41,261 bases of DNA, taken from an uncultured Fenollaria sp. (GTDB lineage Bacteria; Bacillota; Clostridia; Tissierellales; Peptoniphilaceae). The stretch spans positions 1 through 41,261 of the forward strand of contig NZ_CAKPYL010000006.1 in assembly GCF_934202865.1 (NCBI RefSeq). The letters are read 5' to 3'. The notes beneath the pieces are model-generated. The model saw nothing but the letters and a program-made list of their open reading frames with translations. It was not told where the DNA came from and did not search any database. Of this stretch, positions 24,833-35,466 are shown in pieces. The position numbers were made by a program, and so were the translations under genes. Position 1 is the first letter of the stretch; each line of letters starts with the position of its first letter.

Positions 24833-25268
24833 CTAGATATTCTTTAACAAGATTTGTAACTAATGATCCATCTGCCCTGCCTTTAACTTTAGACATAACA
24901 GTCTTCATGACTAAGCCAAAGTTTGTTTTCTTGTCTCCAAGCTCTTCGCAAGTTTCATTGATTATAGTCTTAATCTCTTCTTCAGAAAGTTCCTTTGGTA
25001 CGTACTCCATAAGAATTTCTATTTCTTTTTCTGTTTGTTCAACTAGATCAGCTCTATTACCTTTTTCAAATTCTGGTAGAGCGCCTTTCTTTTCCTTTAT
25101 TTGCTTTTGTATTATTGCTATAATGTCTTGGTCACTTAGTTCTTTTCTTTGGTCAACTTCAAGTTGTTTTATAGCTGAGTTAACCATCATGATAGTGTTT
25201 TTAATGATCGTATCTTTATTTTTCATAGATTCTATATATCTACTTTTTAATTCGTTTTTAAGGGACAT
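24819..25268 (-). CDS. yqeY: GatB/YqeY domain protein
   Basis: 149 residues. YqeY proteins resemble the tRNA-binding tail of GatB, the amidotransferase subunit that makes Gln-tRNA or Asn-tRNA, and are suspected of assisting tRNA-dependent amidation; the exact role is unknown. Features: SAIKQLEVDQRKELSDQDIIAIIQKQIKEK and the C-terminal KTNFGLVMKTVMSKVKGRADG block. Two ATGs are adjacent; the second has better spacing (4 bases) from AAGGTG. It follows rpsU by about 30 bases, a gene pair widespread in Firmicutes. Confidence 0.93.
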   Translation of the reverse strand: MSLKNELKSRYIESMKNKDTIIKNTIMMVNSAIKQLEVDQRKELSDQDIIAIIQKQIKEKKGALPEFEKGNRADLVEQTEKEIEILMEYVPKELSEEEIKTIINETCEELGDKKTNFGLVMKTVMSKVKGRADGSLVTNLVKEYLAGAQ

Positions 25269-25301
25269 CATACACCTTCATTTCTTTCAAATAAATTTAA
25301 G

Positions 25302-25484
25302 TTAAAACTTTTGATGTTTTTTCCTTCTAGCTGCTTCAGATTTTAATTTACGTCTTACACTTGGTTTTTCATAGTGTTCTCTTTTTCTAACTTCTCCTAA
25401 GACGCCTGATCTTGCGCATTGTCTTTTGAATCTCTTAAGTGCGTTATCAAGTGATTCGTCTTCTCTAACTCTAATTTCTGTCAT
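25302..25484 (-). CDS. rpsU: 30S ribosomal protein S21
   Basis: 60 residues, basic, of the usual S21 size. It starts [20 protein letters not shown] and ends with [16 protein letters not shown]21 helps the 30S subunit in initiation. The start was set at the ATG 5 bases after GGGGAGGG; the frame opens 8 codons earlier without a ribosome site. It has its own strong promoter and is co-transcribed with yqeY. Confidence 0.97.
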   Translation of the reverse strand: MTEIRVREDESLDNALKRFKRQCARSGVLGEVRKREHYEKPSVRRKLKSEAARRKKHQKF

Positions 25485-25537
25485 AGTATCCCTCCCCTCA
25501 TAAAACAATTACTATCATTTATGACTAAGTTACAAAT

Positions 25538-25566
25538 ATTATACAACATATCTAAAGCTTTTTCAA
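25538..25566 (-). promoter_or_regulatory. Promoter of rpsU-yqeY
   Basis: TTGAAA (25561-25566), 17 bases, TATAAT (25538-25543) on the minus strand. The leader to the rpsU ATG is about 45 bases. No terminator stem is visible between the upstream HIT gene and this promoter, so read-through from the dnaJ operon may add to rpsU expression. Confidence 0.82.
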
Positions 25567-25601
25567 GTTTTTTTTGCTATTTTTTGCTATTTTTCTTGAT
25601 T

Positions 25602-25940
25602 TTAACCTGCTGGCCAAGTAAGTTGTCTGCCGCCTATCAAATGCATGTGTAAGTGCTTGACACTTTGTTGACCGTCTTCACCTGTATTGATGACTAGTCT
25701 ATAGCCATTGTCAAGACCCATAGTCTTAGCTATCTCCTTAACTTTAAGCATCATGTGAGCAATGACTTCAGCATCTTCGTCATTAAGTTCATCAAGTGAC
25801 GCGATATGCTTTTTAGGTATCATAAGCACGTGCACTGGGCATGTTGGGTTAATGTCTTTGAAGCAAAGCATCATGTCATCTTCATAAACTTTTTCAGAAG
25901 GAATAGATCCTTCTATGATCTTACAAAATAAACAATCCAT
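25602..25940 (-). CDS. hinT: HIT family nucleotide-binding hydrolase (HinT)
   Basis: 112 residues. It carries the histidine triad HLHMHLIGG (H96, H98, H100), the catalytic motif of the HinT branch, which hydrolyses purine nucleoside phosphoramidates, and an N-terminal CLFCKI with two cysteines that in some members bind zinc. It ends with the LTWPAG typical of HinT. It starts 4 bases after the mtaB stop and is the last gene of the dnaJ-prmA-rsmE-mtaB-hinT group. Confidence 0.95.
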   Translation of the reverse strand: MDCLFCKIIEGSIPSEKVYEDDMMLCFKDINPTCPVHVLMIPKKHIASLDELNDEDAEVIAHMMLKVKEIAKTMGLDNGYRLVINTGEDGQQSVKHLHMHLIGGRQLTWPAG

Positions 25941-25944
25941 AAAA

Positions 25945-27228
25945 TCAAATCCTTTCTACTAATACTCCGTCTTTAAATCTTTCTACTGCCTTTACTTTTA
26001 TTATATGGTTATGGAGGCCTTCGTCACTCTTAAGATAAGCTCTGATGTAATTTGATGTGTAGCCTTCAAAGTACTCGTCTTTTTTCTCTTCGAACAAGAC
26101 TTCAAATTCATCGCCAATAAATTTATTTATAAATATATTTCTCGATGCCTCTTGATACTCTTCTAAAATTTCTGCTCTGTCTTTCTTAAGGCTCTCAGCG
26201 ACTTGACCAGCCATGTCATAAGCCTTAGTCCCCTTACGCCTTGAGTATCTAAATACATGAACCTTTAAGAAATTTACCTTTTTAACTATATCGATGGACT
26301 CTTTAAAGTCTTCATCGTCTTCCTGTGGGAAGCCAACTATGATATCTGTAGTTATGGCAGCGTCCGGCATCGCCTTATATATCTTATCTGTATTTTCTAT
26401 ATAGTCTTCTCTCGTGTACTTCCTATTCATTAGCTTAAGCACTTTGTTCGAGCCGCTTTGTAAGGACAAATGAAATTGATGCTGTAAATGCTTAAGCCCA
26501 GCAAGTCTAACTACCGTTTCATCCTTCAATAGCTTCGGCTGAATTGAACCAAGTCTTATTCTTTCTACGCCAGGCACTTCATCTATCATTTCTAATAGCT
26601 TTATTAAATCAATATCAGCATCTTCATAATCTGTAATCTGTATGCCTGTGATGACAAATTCTTTATAGCCGTCTTTAGCAAGTGAGGCTACCTCTTTAAT
26701 GATGCTATCTGCCTTTCTCGAACGCACTCTGCCTCTTGCGTATGGTATTATGCAATACGAGCAAAAATTATTACAGCCGTCCTCTATCTTGATAAAAGCT
26801 CTGGTGCTATCGAAATTTTTATCAAAAAGCAGTTCCTCATAGTTTTTGTCGATGTTGTCCTCAACGTAATTTTTCTTCTCACCGAGCTCCAAATATTCTT
26901 CTAAGTACTCTACTATCTTGTTTCTGCCTTGTGTGCCGACTATGATGTCAGCTATATCCATCTCTTCTATCTCTTTAGCATTGATCTGGCTATAGCAGCC
27001 GCAAATGATTACTATAGCATCTGGATTTTTCTTCTTGACTTTGGATATCATCTGCCTTGACTTTGAGTCCGACTTGTTTGTGACAGTACAAGTGTTGATT
27101 ACATAAACATCGATATCATCAAAATCTTCCTTAACCTCGTAGCCTTTTTGCTCGAAAGAATTTTTTATCGCTTGCGCCTCATATAAATTTACTTTGCAGC
27201 CTAAATTTTGCACATAAACCTTCATCAT
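25945..27228 (-). CDS. mtaB: tRNA (t6A37) methylthiotransferase MtaB
   Basis: 427 residues. Converts t6A to ms2t6A at position 37 of ANN-decoding tRNAs. The N-terminal methylthiotransferase domain has Cys at 11 (NLGCKVN), 47 (INTCTVTNKS) and 78 (CGCYSQ) for the auxiliary cluster; the radical SAM motif is CNNFCSYC (C152, C156, C159), with KIEDGC and IPYARG around it; a TRAM-like domain ends the protein. NLGCKVN and the length separate it from MiaB and RimO. The ATG overlaps the rsmE stop (ATGATG/TGA), showing coupling. Confidence 0.94.
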   Translation of the reverse strand: MMKVYVQNLGCKVNLYEAQAIKNSFEQKGYEVKEDFDDIDVYVINTCTVTNKSDSKSRQMISKVKKKNPDAIVIICGCYSQINAKEIEEMDIADIIVGTQGRNKIVEYLEEYLELGEKKNYVEDNIDKNYEELLFDKNFDSTRAFIKIEDGCNNFCSYCIIPYARGRVRSRKADSIIKEVASLAKDGYKEFVITGIQITDYEDADIDLIKLLEMIDEVPGVERIRLGSIQPKLLKDETVVRLAGLKHLQHQFHLSLQSGSNKVLKLMNRKYTREDYIENTDKIYKAMPDAAITTDIIVGFPQEDDEDFKESIDIVKKVNFLKVHVFRYSRRKGTKAYDMAGQVAESLKKDRAEILEEYQEASRNIFINKFIGDEFEVLFEEKKDEYFEGYTSNYIRAYLKSDEGLHNHIIKVKAVERFKDGVLVERI

Positions 27229-27953
27229 AAAAGACCACTTTCGTTAAATTCGTAGTAAAGCATAGTTAGGAGCGCTATTGGCGCTGTCTCTGCTCTAAGT
27301 ATTCTTTTGCCCATGCTAATGGATTTGTAGCCATATTTCTTAAGCTCATCTATTTCACTTATGTCGAAGCCGCCCTCAGGTCCTACGATGATGGCGATAT
27401 TCTTTTTGTCTTTGATATTAAAATCTTTTATGCTATTATCTAGCTCATCTTCATAAGCGACTAAGACTAGATCAAAGCTATCTAAAAGTTCTTTTGCTTC
27501 ACTAAGCTTCATCGCATCAGAAACACTTGGTATAAACTCACGCTTGGACTGCATTGCAGCTGCCTTTGCGATATTCTTATATCTTTCCAGCTTTTTATCT
27601 TTTATATCTTTTTTCTTGACAATGGATCTCTTAGTCTCGATAGGAACTATCGCATAAACACCCATTTCTATAGCCTTTTGTATGATAAAGTCCATCTTAT
27701 CAGACTTTACTAGGCTTTGAAATAAGGTGATTTTTAGATCCGACTCATATTTTTCCTTTATCTCAGAAATTATTTTAAGAGATAGTTCATCCTTTGTATA
27801 CGAGTTAAGAACCGCGATATAGCCACTACCATCGATATAAACTTCGACTTCTTCGTCATCCTTTATCCTTAAGACGTCTTTAAAGTGCTTTATATCTTCT
27901 TTTGCTAAGTATAAAAGATTTTCGGCCTTTCTTTCCGCGAAAAATCTATGCAT
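27225..27953 (-). CDS. rsmE: 16S rRNA (uracil1498-N3)-methyltransferase RsmE
   Basis: 242 residues. Methylates U1498 of 16S rRNA in the assembled 30S subunit. It shows an N-terminal PUA-like domain beginning MHRFFAER, then the SPOUT domain with VGPEGGFDISEI and the knot motif SMGKRILRAETAPIALLTML. It overlaps prmA by 8 bases upstream and mtaB downstream. Confidence 0.95.
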   Translation of the reverse strand: MHRFFAERKAENLLYLAKEDIKHFKDVLRIKDDEEVEVYIDGSGYIAVLNSYTKDELSLKIISEIKEKYESDLKITLFQSLVKSDKMDFIIQKAIEMGVYAIVPIETKRSIVKKKDIKDKKLERYKNIAKAAAMQSKREFIPSVSDAMKLSEAKELLDSFDLVLVAYEDELDNSIKDFNIKDKKNIAIIVGPEGGFDISEIDELKKYGYKSISMGKRILRAETAPIALLTMLYYEFNESGLL

Positions 27954-28857
27954 GTTTAGCTACAATTGAAGTCCATTCTTTTAGGTCTTCGACGTTTAGT
28001 ATATCAAAGCCGTTAGCTTCAAGTGAATCGATAACCATGGCGGACTTAACTTTTAATATGCCTGATGAAATGAAAATTCCGTCCTTATTCAAAAACTTGT
28101 GTAAATCGCCTGTCATAGTGACTATGACTTCTGCAAGTATATTTGAAACGACTATATCGTATTTGTCATTAACCTTTGAAAGTAGGTCGCCGACTATGAA
28201 ATTCGCATTTTTAACTTCATTTAATTTTTTATTTTCATTAGCAATGTAAACGCTCATTGGGTCTATGTCAACACCTAGGACCTCGCTCGCGCCTAGCTTT
28301 GACGCCGCAATTGATAGTATGCCGCTACCTGTACCTATGTCAAGAACCTTCATACCAGGCTTCATGTACTCTTCAAGCTTCTTTATACATAAAGATGTTG
28401 TCTCGTGTGAGCCAGTTCCAAAGGCCATGCCCGGCTCTAATTTGATGATTTCTTCCCCATCTTTCTTTTCGTACTCTTCCCAAGTTGGCACTATGACTAT
28501 AGTTTTGTTTGGTTTTAAAATTTTGAAGAATTTCTTCCAATTGTTCTTCCAATCGCTATCGTCAATTATTTCCTTAGAAAATTCTCCACCAAGCTCTTCA
28601 ATGTGAGCCTTAATCTTGGCTTCTCTCTCGTCGTTGTCAGCTATATCGTCTAGATATATGGTAAATCTTATATAACCTTTTTCTAATTTTATAAGGTCAT
28701 CGTCATATAAGTCCCAAGCGTTTTGTCTTTCTTGGAAAATCTTTAAATCGTCTGGGTCTTCAATCGCCATATTGTCAATGCCTAGGTCCGATAAAAATAT
28801 TTCGACCTTTTCTTCATATTCTTTTTTAAATTTTAATTTTATTTCTCTATAATTCAT
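27946..28857 (-). CDS. prmA: Ribosomal protein L11 methyltransferase PrmA
   Basis: 303 residues. Methylates L11 using SAM. The N-terminal substrate-recognition domain is followed by the Rossmann methyltransferase domain with MAFGTGSHETTSLC, VLDIGTGSGILSIAASKLGA (SAM binding) and DIVVSNILAEVI (the N-P/I-L-type motif IV). It follows dnaJ by 8 bases, as in many Firmicutes. Confidence 0.95.
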   Translation of the reverse strand: MNYREIKLKFKKEYEEKVEIFLSDLGIDNMAIEDPDDLKIFQERQNAWDLYDDDLIKLEKGYIRFTIYLDDIADNDEREAKIKAHIEELGGEFSKEIIDDSDWKNNWKKFFKILKPNKTIVIVPTWEEYEKKDGEEIIKLEPGMAFGTGSHETTSLCIKKLEEYMKPGMKVLDIGTGSGILSIAASKLGASEVLGVDIDPMSVYIANENKKLNEVKNANFIVGDLLSKVNDKYDIVVSNILAEVIVTMTGDLHKFLNKDGIFISSGILKVKSAMVIDSLEANGFDILNVEDLKEWTSIVAKHA

Positions 28858-28865
28858 TTTAACTC

Positions 28866-29990
28866 CTATAGCTTATCTTTTATTTTTTCAAAAATATTTT
28901 TCTTCTTTGGCTCGTAATCAAAATTCATGTCCTTAAAGTGATTTATTAATGATTCTTTTTGCTCATCATTCAAATTCTTTGGCACGTCAACCTTGACTAC
29001 AACGTATAAATCGCATCTGTAATTCTTGTGTAGTGGGTATAAACCCTTGTTTGCTATCTTAAATTTAGTATGGCTTTGCGTTCCCTCAGGTATAGTTAAT
29101 TTAACTTTTCCATCAAGCGTATCGACCTCAATCTGATCGCCTAAAACTGCTTGTAAATAGTTTATACTAACGCTTGTGTATAAATCATCGCCGCTTCGTT
29201 TGAATTTTTTATTTTCTCTAATGTCGATATAAACGTTCAAATCGCCATTGGGTCCGCCATTCTTGCCAACGCTTCCTTCGCCTCTTATGCTTATGACGCT
29301 GTCTTCACGAACGCCCTTTGGTACCTTAACAAGAATCTTTTTCTTTTTCTTTTCATTACCATGGCCATGGCAGTGTGGACACTCTTCAGTAATTATCTCG
29401 CCAGTACCGTTACAGTCTGGACAAACATCTGTTTGAACAAAGACGCCAAAAGCTGTTCTTCTCTCTTTTCTAACAGTGCCTCTACCTGAACAAGTAGAGC
29501 AAGTCTTTTTGCTCTTCTCGTCCTTGGCTCCGCTTCCGTGGCAATGTGAGCACTCTTCGACTCTCTCTATCTCAATCTCTCTTTGAGTGCCATTTAAAAC
29601 GTCTTCTAGGTCTATAGTAAGATTATATCTTACATCCTCGCCGTACATCGGTCTTTTGCTTTGCGAAGCAGATGATGAGAAGCCGCCAAAGCCGCCCCCA
29701 AATATGTCAAAGATGTCGCCAAATATATCCTCAGAGAAACCGCCGAAGCCGCCAGATCCAGTGCCTCCATTTTGAAACATAGACTCGCCATATGTATCGT
29801 ATTGCTTTCTCTTCTCAGCATTACCCAAGACTTCATATGCAGCAGATATCTCTTTGAATCTTGCTTCAGCCTCTTCATCGCCTGGATTAAGGTCCGGATG
29901 ATACTTCTTAGCAAGCTTCCTATATTGAGTTTTGATCTCAGCTTCAGTCGCAGTCGATTCTATCTCTAAAACTTCGTATAAATCTTTCAA
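28866..29990 (-). CDS. dnaJ: Chaperone DnaJ (Hsp40)
   Basis: 374 residues. Delivers unfolded clients to DnaK and stimulates its ATPase. J domain with the HPD motif (YHPDLNPGD), a Gly/Phe-rich linker (GSGGFGGFSEDIFGDIF), four CxxCxGxG zinc repeats (CSHCHGSG, CSTCSGRG, CPDCNGTG, CPHCHGHG) and two C-terminal substrate-binding domains. The start is TTG (LysAsp follows), with AAAGGGTG upstream. It has its own promoter and is separated from dnaK by a terminator. Confidence 0.96.
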   Translation of the reverse strand: MKDLYEVLEIESTATEAEIKTQYRKLAKKYHPDLNPGDEEAEARFKEISAAYEVLGNAEKRKQYDTYGESMFQNGGTGSGGFGGFSEDIFGDIFDIFGGGFGGFSSSASQSKRPMYGEDVRYNLTIDLEDVLNGTQREIEIERVEECSHCHGSGAKDEKSKKTCSTCSGRGTVRKERRTAFGVFVQTDVCPDCNGTGEIITEECPHCHGHGNEKKKKKILVKVPKGVREDSVISIRGEGSVGKNGGPNGDLNVYIDIRENKKFKRSGDDLYTSVSINYLQAVLGDQIEVDTLDGKVKLTIPEGTQSHTKFKIANKGLYPLHKNYRCDLYVVVKVDVPKNLNDEQKESLINHFKDMNFDYEPKKKNIFEKIKDKL

Positions 29991-30036
29991 AACTTACACC
30001 CTTTCTAAAATGTAAAATAATTATCATATACATTAT

Positions 30037-30045
30037 ATTATACCA
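30037..30045 (-). promoter_or_regulatory. Extended -10 promoter of the dnaJ operon
   Basis: TGGTATAAT on the minus strand (TGn-TATAAT), about 47 bases upstream of the dnaJ TTG. No clear -35 and no CIRCE sequence is present, so dnaJ may be expressed independently of HrcA control. Confidence 0.6.
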
Positions 30046-30089
30046 AATATGCGTGAAAAATAAAAGTATAATACATCTCTTTTCTATAT

Positions 30090-30126
30090 GTAAAAAAGAA
30101 GAATGAAGGCACTCTCCATTCTTCTT
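30090..30126 (-). terminator. Terminator after dnaK
   Basis: Stem AAGAAGAATG / CATTCTTCTT (10 bp), loop of 11 bases, followed by TTTTAC on the minus strand, 19 bases after the dnaK stop. Confidence 0.82.
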
Positions 30127-30144
30127 AATCAAATCTAATAAATC

Positions 30145-31995
<1,851 letters not shown>

Positions 31996-32018
31996 TTATT
32001 CCTCCTTAATATATTTTC

Positions 32019-32549
32019 TTATTTATTTACTATAACCATGGCATGGCGAATAACCTTGCCATTGTATTCATAACCTTTTAATAAAACTTCTATGACTTGA
32101 TTTTCTTTGTATTCATCGCTGTGGCCCATAGATACCGCTTGATGATAGTCTGGGTTAAAGTCCTCACCCAGTGCCTTTAACTCAACTATGCCCTTTGCCT
32201 TAAGAGCATTTTTTAATCCTTCGTAGATGAGCTCCATGCCTTCTTTAAATGAACCGCTCTCATCATCGTGTTCCAAGGCTCTCTCGAAGTTATCAATGAC
32301 AGGAAGTATTTCATTTGCAATGCTTACAACACCTATCGATACCAAGTCGTCCTTTTCTTTCTCTACTCTCTTCTTGTAATTTTGAAAGTCCGCTTGTAGT
32401 CTCACAAGTTTTGTTTGAAGATCATTTATTTCAGATGCTAAGCCATCTTGCTCATCAGAATCCGCTTTTTCTTGAACTTCTTCTGCTACTTCTTCATTTA
32501 TAAGCTTTTCTTCTTCCATTTCTTCATTCAATTTTTTATCTTTTTCCAT
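32019..32549 (-). CDS. grpE: Nucleotide exchange factor GrpE
   Basis: 176 residues. Releases ADP from DnaK. An acidic N-terminal tail and a long dimerising helix (LQTKLVRLQADFQNYKKRVEKEK) are followed by PVIDNFERALEH and the C-terminal beta domain (YHQAVSMG...EVLLKGYEYNGKVIRHAMVIVNK). AGGAGG precedes the ATG. Second gene of the heat-shock operon. Confidence 0.96.
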   Translation of the reverse strand: MEKDKKLNEEMEEEKLINEEVAEEVQEKADSDEQDGLASEINDLQTKLVRLQADFQNYKKRVEKEKDDLVSIGVVSIANEILPVIDNFERALEHDDESGSFKEGMELIYEGLKNALKAKGIVELKALGEDFNPDYHQAVSMGHSDEYKENQVIEVLLKGYEYNGKVIRHAMVIVNK

Positions 32550-32559
32550 TTAATCCCTC

Positions 32560-33570
32560 CTAAAATAAATCATCATTATAAAAATCATCAAATATAGAAA
32601 GAACTTTTTTGTAATCAATTCTCATTGGAGCGATTAAACCAAAAGTAACTTCATTATCCAAGATGTTTACGTTCTTTAGTACTAGAGCAATGTTGTCGAA
32701 GATGTCGATTTCATTCTCGTCGCCTATCTTTATGACAAGATCCTTATCCAAATTTTCATTCTCTAGCATATTAAGTAGGCCTCTTTTGTCTTCTAAGAGT
32801 TCAATAAGCTCTCTAGCCTTGTCAAAGTCAGAATATTCTGGATAATTCAAGATCTTATTTATTCCTTCAAGGAATATCTTGTCTGCGCTAAATGTCTCGT
32901 CTTTTTGCGAAAACTTTTCCAAAACGCTCTCTAGTATGGTCTTATAATTAACTAGACTGTCCTTTTCATGCTTCAATGAATTGAAATCAAGTGAGTTAAT
33001 GGACTTGCCAACAAGATTCTTATTTAAAATCTCCTTAAAGTAATTTACTTCCTCTTCACTTATCTCTTCATTAAGCGTAATTAATGTCTTGTCAATGGCA
33101 AAGTTCTCGTAGACAAAGATAGCAAGTATTTTATTTTCGTCGACTTTTAAAAGCTCTAAGCTCTTTAGCTTTGTCTCGCTGCTCTGCCTAATATAAGCAA
33201 GCGATGTAAAATCAGTTAAGCTTGACAATAGCTTTGACATCTTTCCTATCATACTATCTAAGTTCTTCGACTTGTCATTTATATCATCTAAGAAAATTTT
33301 CTTTTCTGTAGACGATAGCTTTTCGAAGTCTTTTTGAAGCACCATGTCAACGTACAAGCGATATGCTTTTTGCGATGGCACTCTTCCACTAGAAAGATGA
33401 GTTTTTATTAAGTAGCCCGCTTCTTCAAGGTCTTGCATCTCGTTTCTAATAGTTGCCGAGCTAAGACCTATGGACTCGTTCTTGGCGACAAGCCTCGAGC
33501 CAACTGGTTCGCCAGTTTCATTGTATGAGCTGATTATAGCTTTTAAAATCTTTAATTTTCTCTCATCCAA
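32560..33570 (-). CDS. hrcA: Heat-inducible transcription repressor HrcA
   Basis: 336 residues. HrcA represses its own operon by binding CIRCE and is folded by GroEL. The winged-helix domain includes ERKLKILKAIISSYNETGEPVGSR and SSATIRNEMQDLEEAGYLIKTHLSSGRVPS; the GAF-like dimerisation domain follows. I set the start at TTG 33570, 5 bases after AAGGTG; this gives the family-like N-terminus (L/M)DERKLKILKAI. An ATG at 33585 would place that ribosome site inside the gene, and the frame also opens at a GTG (33600) that lies within the CIRCE half-site. Confidence 0.93.
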   Translation of the reverse strand: MDERKLKILKAIISSYNETGEPVGSRLVAKNESIGLSSATIRNEMQDLEEAGYLIKTHLSSGRVPSQKAYRLYVDMVLQKDFEKLSSTEKKIFLDDINDKSKNLDSMIGKMSKLLSSLTDFTSLAYIRQSSETKLKSLELLKVDENKILAIFVYENFAIDKTLITLNEEISEEEVNYFKEILNKNLVGKSINSLDFNSLKHEKDSLVNYKTILESVLEKFSQKDETFSADKIFLEGINKILNYPEYSDFDKARELIELLEDKRGLLNMLENENLDKDLVIKIGDENEIDIFDNIALVLKNVNILDNEVTFGLIAPMRIDYKKVLSIFDDFYNDDLF

Positions 33571-33593
33571 TTGATCACCTTCCATTATTTTTG

Positions 33594-33620
33594 TTAGCAC
33601 TCTTACTCGGTGAGTGCTAA
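33594..33620 (-). promoter_or_regulatory. CIRCE operator (HrcA binding site)
   Basis: A perfect match to CIRCE: TTAGCACTC, 9 bases, GAGTGCTAA. It lies directly between the -10 element and the hrcA start, so HrcA bound here would block the hrcA-grpE-dnaK operon. No other CIRCE copy is in the window. Confidence 0.97.
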
Positions 33621-33630
33621 CTCTATTTCT

Positions 33631-33636
33631 ATTATA
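33631..33636 (-). promoter_or_regulatory. -10 element of the hrcA operon
   Basis: TATAAT on the minus strand, 10 bases upstream of CIRCE; the expected start of transcription falls at the edge of CIRCE. The -35 region is T-rich without a good consensus match. Confidence 0.6.
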
Positions 33637-33714
33637 CCCAATATAATAAAAAAATAAAGCTTTTTTCGAAAATATTTACTTTTTTTCAATTTTTTTCTTA
33701 AAAATCGATATAAA

Positions 33715-33744
33715 AGCACAAAAAAAGACGATATTATCGCCTTT
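33715..33744 (-). terminator. Terminator of the lepB-lepA-hemW-HD operon
   Basis: Stem AAAGGCGAT / ATCGTCTTT (9 bp with one G-T pair), loop AAT, then a run of T on the minus strand, 13 bases after the HD gene stop. Confidence 0.82.
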
Positions 33745-33756
33745 TTCATATAATAT

Positions 33757-34332
33757 TTATTTTTTATAATTAAGCTCGTCATTTATCTCTGCTAAAAATT
33801 CTTTCATAAAACTATCTCTTTCTTCAGCAAGCTTTTTCGCTTCGTCCGTGTTCATCATATCCTTTAATAATAAGAGCTTCTCATCGAAGTGCTTTAATGA
33901 ATCTTCTATGCCGCGGCCGTTTTTGCCGCTATACATAAAGGTCCTCGCTACGCCTATTGCGCCTATTGCGTCAAGCCTATCGGCGTCTTGCACTATGCAC
34001 GCCTCGAGTGTTTTGGGCTTAGCGCCCTTATTCTTCGTAAATGAAACAGAATTGATAATCTCAATAATGTCTTCAATCGCTTCACTATCAAAATCATTTT
34101 CGCATAAAAATTTTCTTGCGTTTTCATTATTTTTATTCTTAAATAGCTTATGGTCATCGACGTCATGAAGAAGTGCTCCTAGGTCTACGTATAGCGCCTT
34201 GCATTCATAAGCTTTTCTTATTTTAATGGCGTTATTATAAACTCTTAGGCTGTGATCAGCGCCGTGACCGTCTGAGTTGCCAGCAAAAATATTTTCTACA
34301 TAGTCAATCGCTCTTTTAATTATCTCTTCCAT
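33757..34332 (-). CDS. HD-domain phosphohydrolase (YpgQ/YedJ-like)
   Basis: 191 residues. HD superfamily metal-dependent hydrolase: HGADHSLRVYNNA (H27), LGALLHDVDDHK (H56-D57) and VQDADRLDAIGAIGVARTF, the layout of the YedJ/YpgQ group. The Bacillus YpgQ protein was reported to hydrolyse dNTPs to dNMP and pyrophosphate (from memory); the substrate here is not known. All metal ligands of the HD motif appear intact. AAGGAGAGG lies before the ATG, 9 bases after hemW; it is the last gene of the lepB operon. Confidence 0.85.
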   Translation of the reverse strand: MEEIIKRAIDYVENIFAGNSDGHGADHSLRVYNNAIKIRKAYECKALYVDLGALLHDVDDHKLFKNKNNENARKFLCENDFDSEAIEDIIEIINSVSFTKNKGAKPKTLEACIVQDADRLDAIGAIGVARTFMYSGKNGRGIEDSLKHFDEKLLLLKDMMNTDEAKKLAEERDSFMKEFLAEINDELNYKK

Positions 34333-34341
34333 AACCTCTCC

Positions 34342-35466
34342 TTATACAAAAAGTATCTCTACTTGGTTCGCAAGATCCCTGCCAAGCTCTGTGTAAAAAT
34401 ATCTTCTGTCATCTTTTTTTAATAGCGACTCATCTATCGCCTTAGATAATTCTTCCTTATATATATCTTCAAAATCAATATCGTATTTTTTATTGATCTC
34501 ATCTATAATTATGCCTTCATTTGTCCTTAGCTTAAAAATTATATACTCAGTGATTTTATCCTCGCGAGTTAAATTCTCTTCGTCGTGATAAATATTTTTC
34601 TTCACATCGTCAAAGTACTCGTTAAAGCTGCTCGCATTAAAAAATCTTTTATTTTTAATAAGTGAGTGCGCCGCCATGCCAAGGCCTAGATACTCATCCA
34701 TGGACCAGTACTTATAATTATGCCTTGAGTAGCAGCCTTCCTTAGCAAAGTTTGAGATTTCATATTGCTTATAGCCTAAGCTTTCTAAGTGACGAGTGGC
34801 CTTTCTATATATGAGCCTATCTGTCACTTGATCGTTAACTCGATAGACGCCCTTCTCGACAAGTGCGTTAAGTTTAGTACCCTCCTCAAGTATTAGTGAG
34901 TAAAGCGATATGTGAGTGGCGCCTAAATCCTTTGCTGTATCGATCGACTCTATCACATCCGATAAAGTTTCTGTCGGCAGTGAGAATATAAAATCTAAAC
35001 TAAGATTGTCAAAATATTTCTTCGCTAATTTAATCTTTGCGCGCGCCTCATCAGCCGTATGAAGCCTGCCTATGATGCGTAAGAGCCTATCGTTAAAACT
35101 TTGCACTCCTATAGAAATTCTATTAATGCCAAGCTCTCTATAAACCATTAATTTTTCTTCGCTTATTGAGTTCGGATTTGTTTCTATAGTAAATTCATAA
35201 TTTGCATCTAAGTTTATGGCCTCATTTAAGCCATTAACAAAGCGTCTTAAGTCCTCTACGCTTAACAAAGATGGCGTGCCTCCACCTATAAATATGGTGT
35301 CGACAGTGTAATCCTTTAAGAGCTCTTCATTGTTTTTTATTTCTAATAATAAATGATCTAGATATTCCATCATTCTGCTTTGATTAAAAATAGAAGATGT
35401 AAAATCGCAATATTTACATCTTCTTTCACAGAAAGGAATATGTATATATATTCCTAATTTATTCAT
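34342..35466 (-). CDS. hemW: Radical SAM heme chaperone HemW
   Basis: 374 residues. Relative of coproporphyrinogen dehydrogenase HemN; HemW binds heme and inserts it into target enzymes. It has the radical SAM motif CERRCKYCDF (C13, C17, C20), FIGGGTPSLLS, ISIGVQSFND and the C-terminal HemW domain. The first Cys is in the HemW arrangement and not the N-terminally extended HemN type. It follows lepA with a TAATG overlap, a pairing common in Firmicutes. Confidence 0.92.
   Translation of the reverse strand: MNKLGIYIHIPFCERRCKYCDFTSSIFNQSRMMEYLDHLLLEIKNNEELLKDYTVDTIFIGGGTPSLLSVEDLRRFVNGLNEAINLDANYEFTIETNPNSISEEKLMVYRELGINRISIGVQSFNDRLLRIIGRLHTADEARAKIKLAKKYFDNLSLDFIFSLPTETLSDVIESIDTAKDLGATHISLYSLILEEGTKLNALVEKGVYRVNDQVTDRLIYRKATRHLESLGYKQYEISNFAKEGCYSRHNYKYWSMDEYLGLGMAAHSLIKNKRFFNASSFNEYFDDVKKNIYHDEENLTREDKITEYIIFKLRTNEGIIIDEINKKYDIDFEDIYKEELSKAIDESLLKKDDRRYFYTELGRDLANQVEILFV

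Noticed and set aside
25567..25601. Terminator between the HIT gene and rpsU
   Set aside because: T-rich and A-rich runs are present but there is no stem; the sequence is only the upstream flank of the rpsU promoter.
29630..29914. Open frame of 94 residues on the minus strand within dnaJ
   Set aside because: It is an alternative frame of dnaJ, whose own frame is fully conserved.
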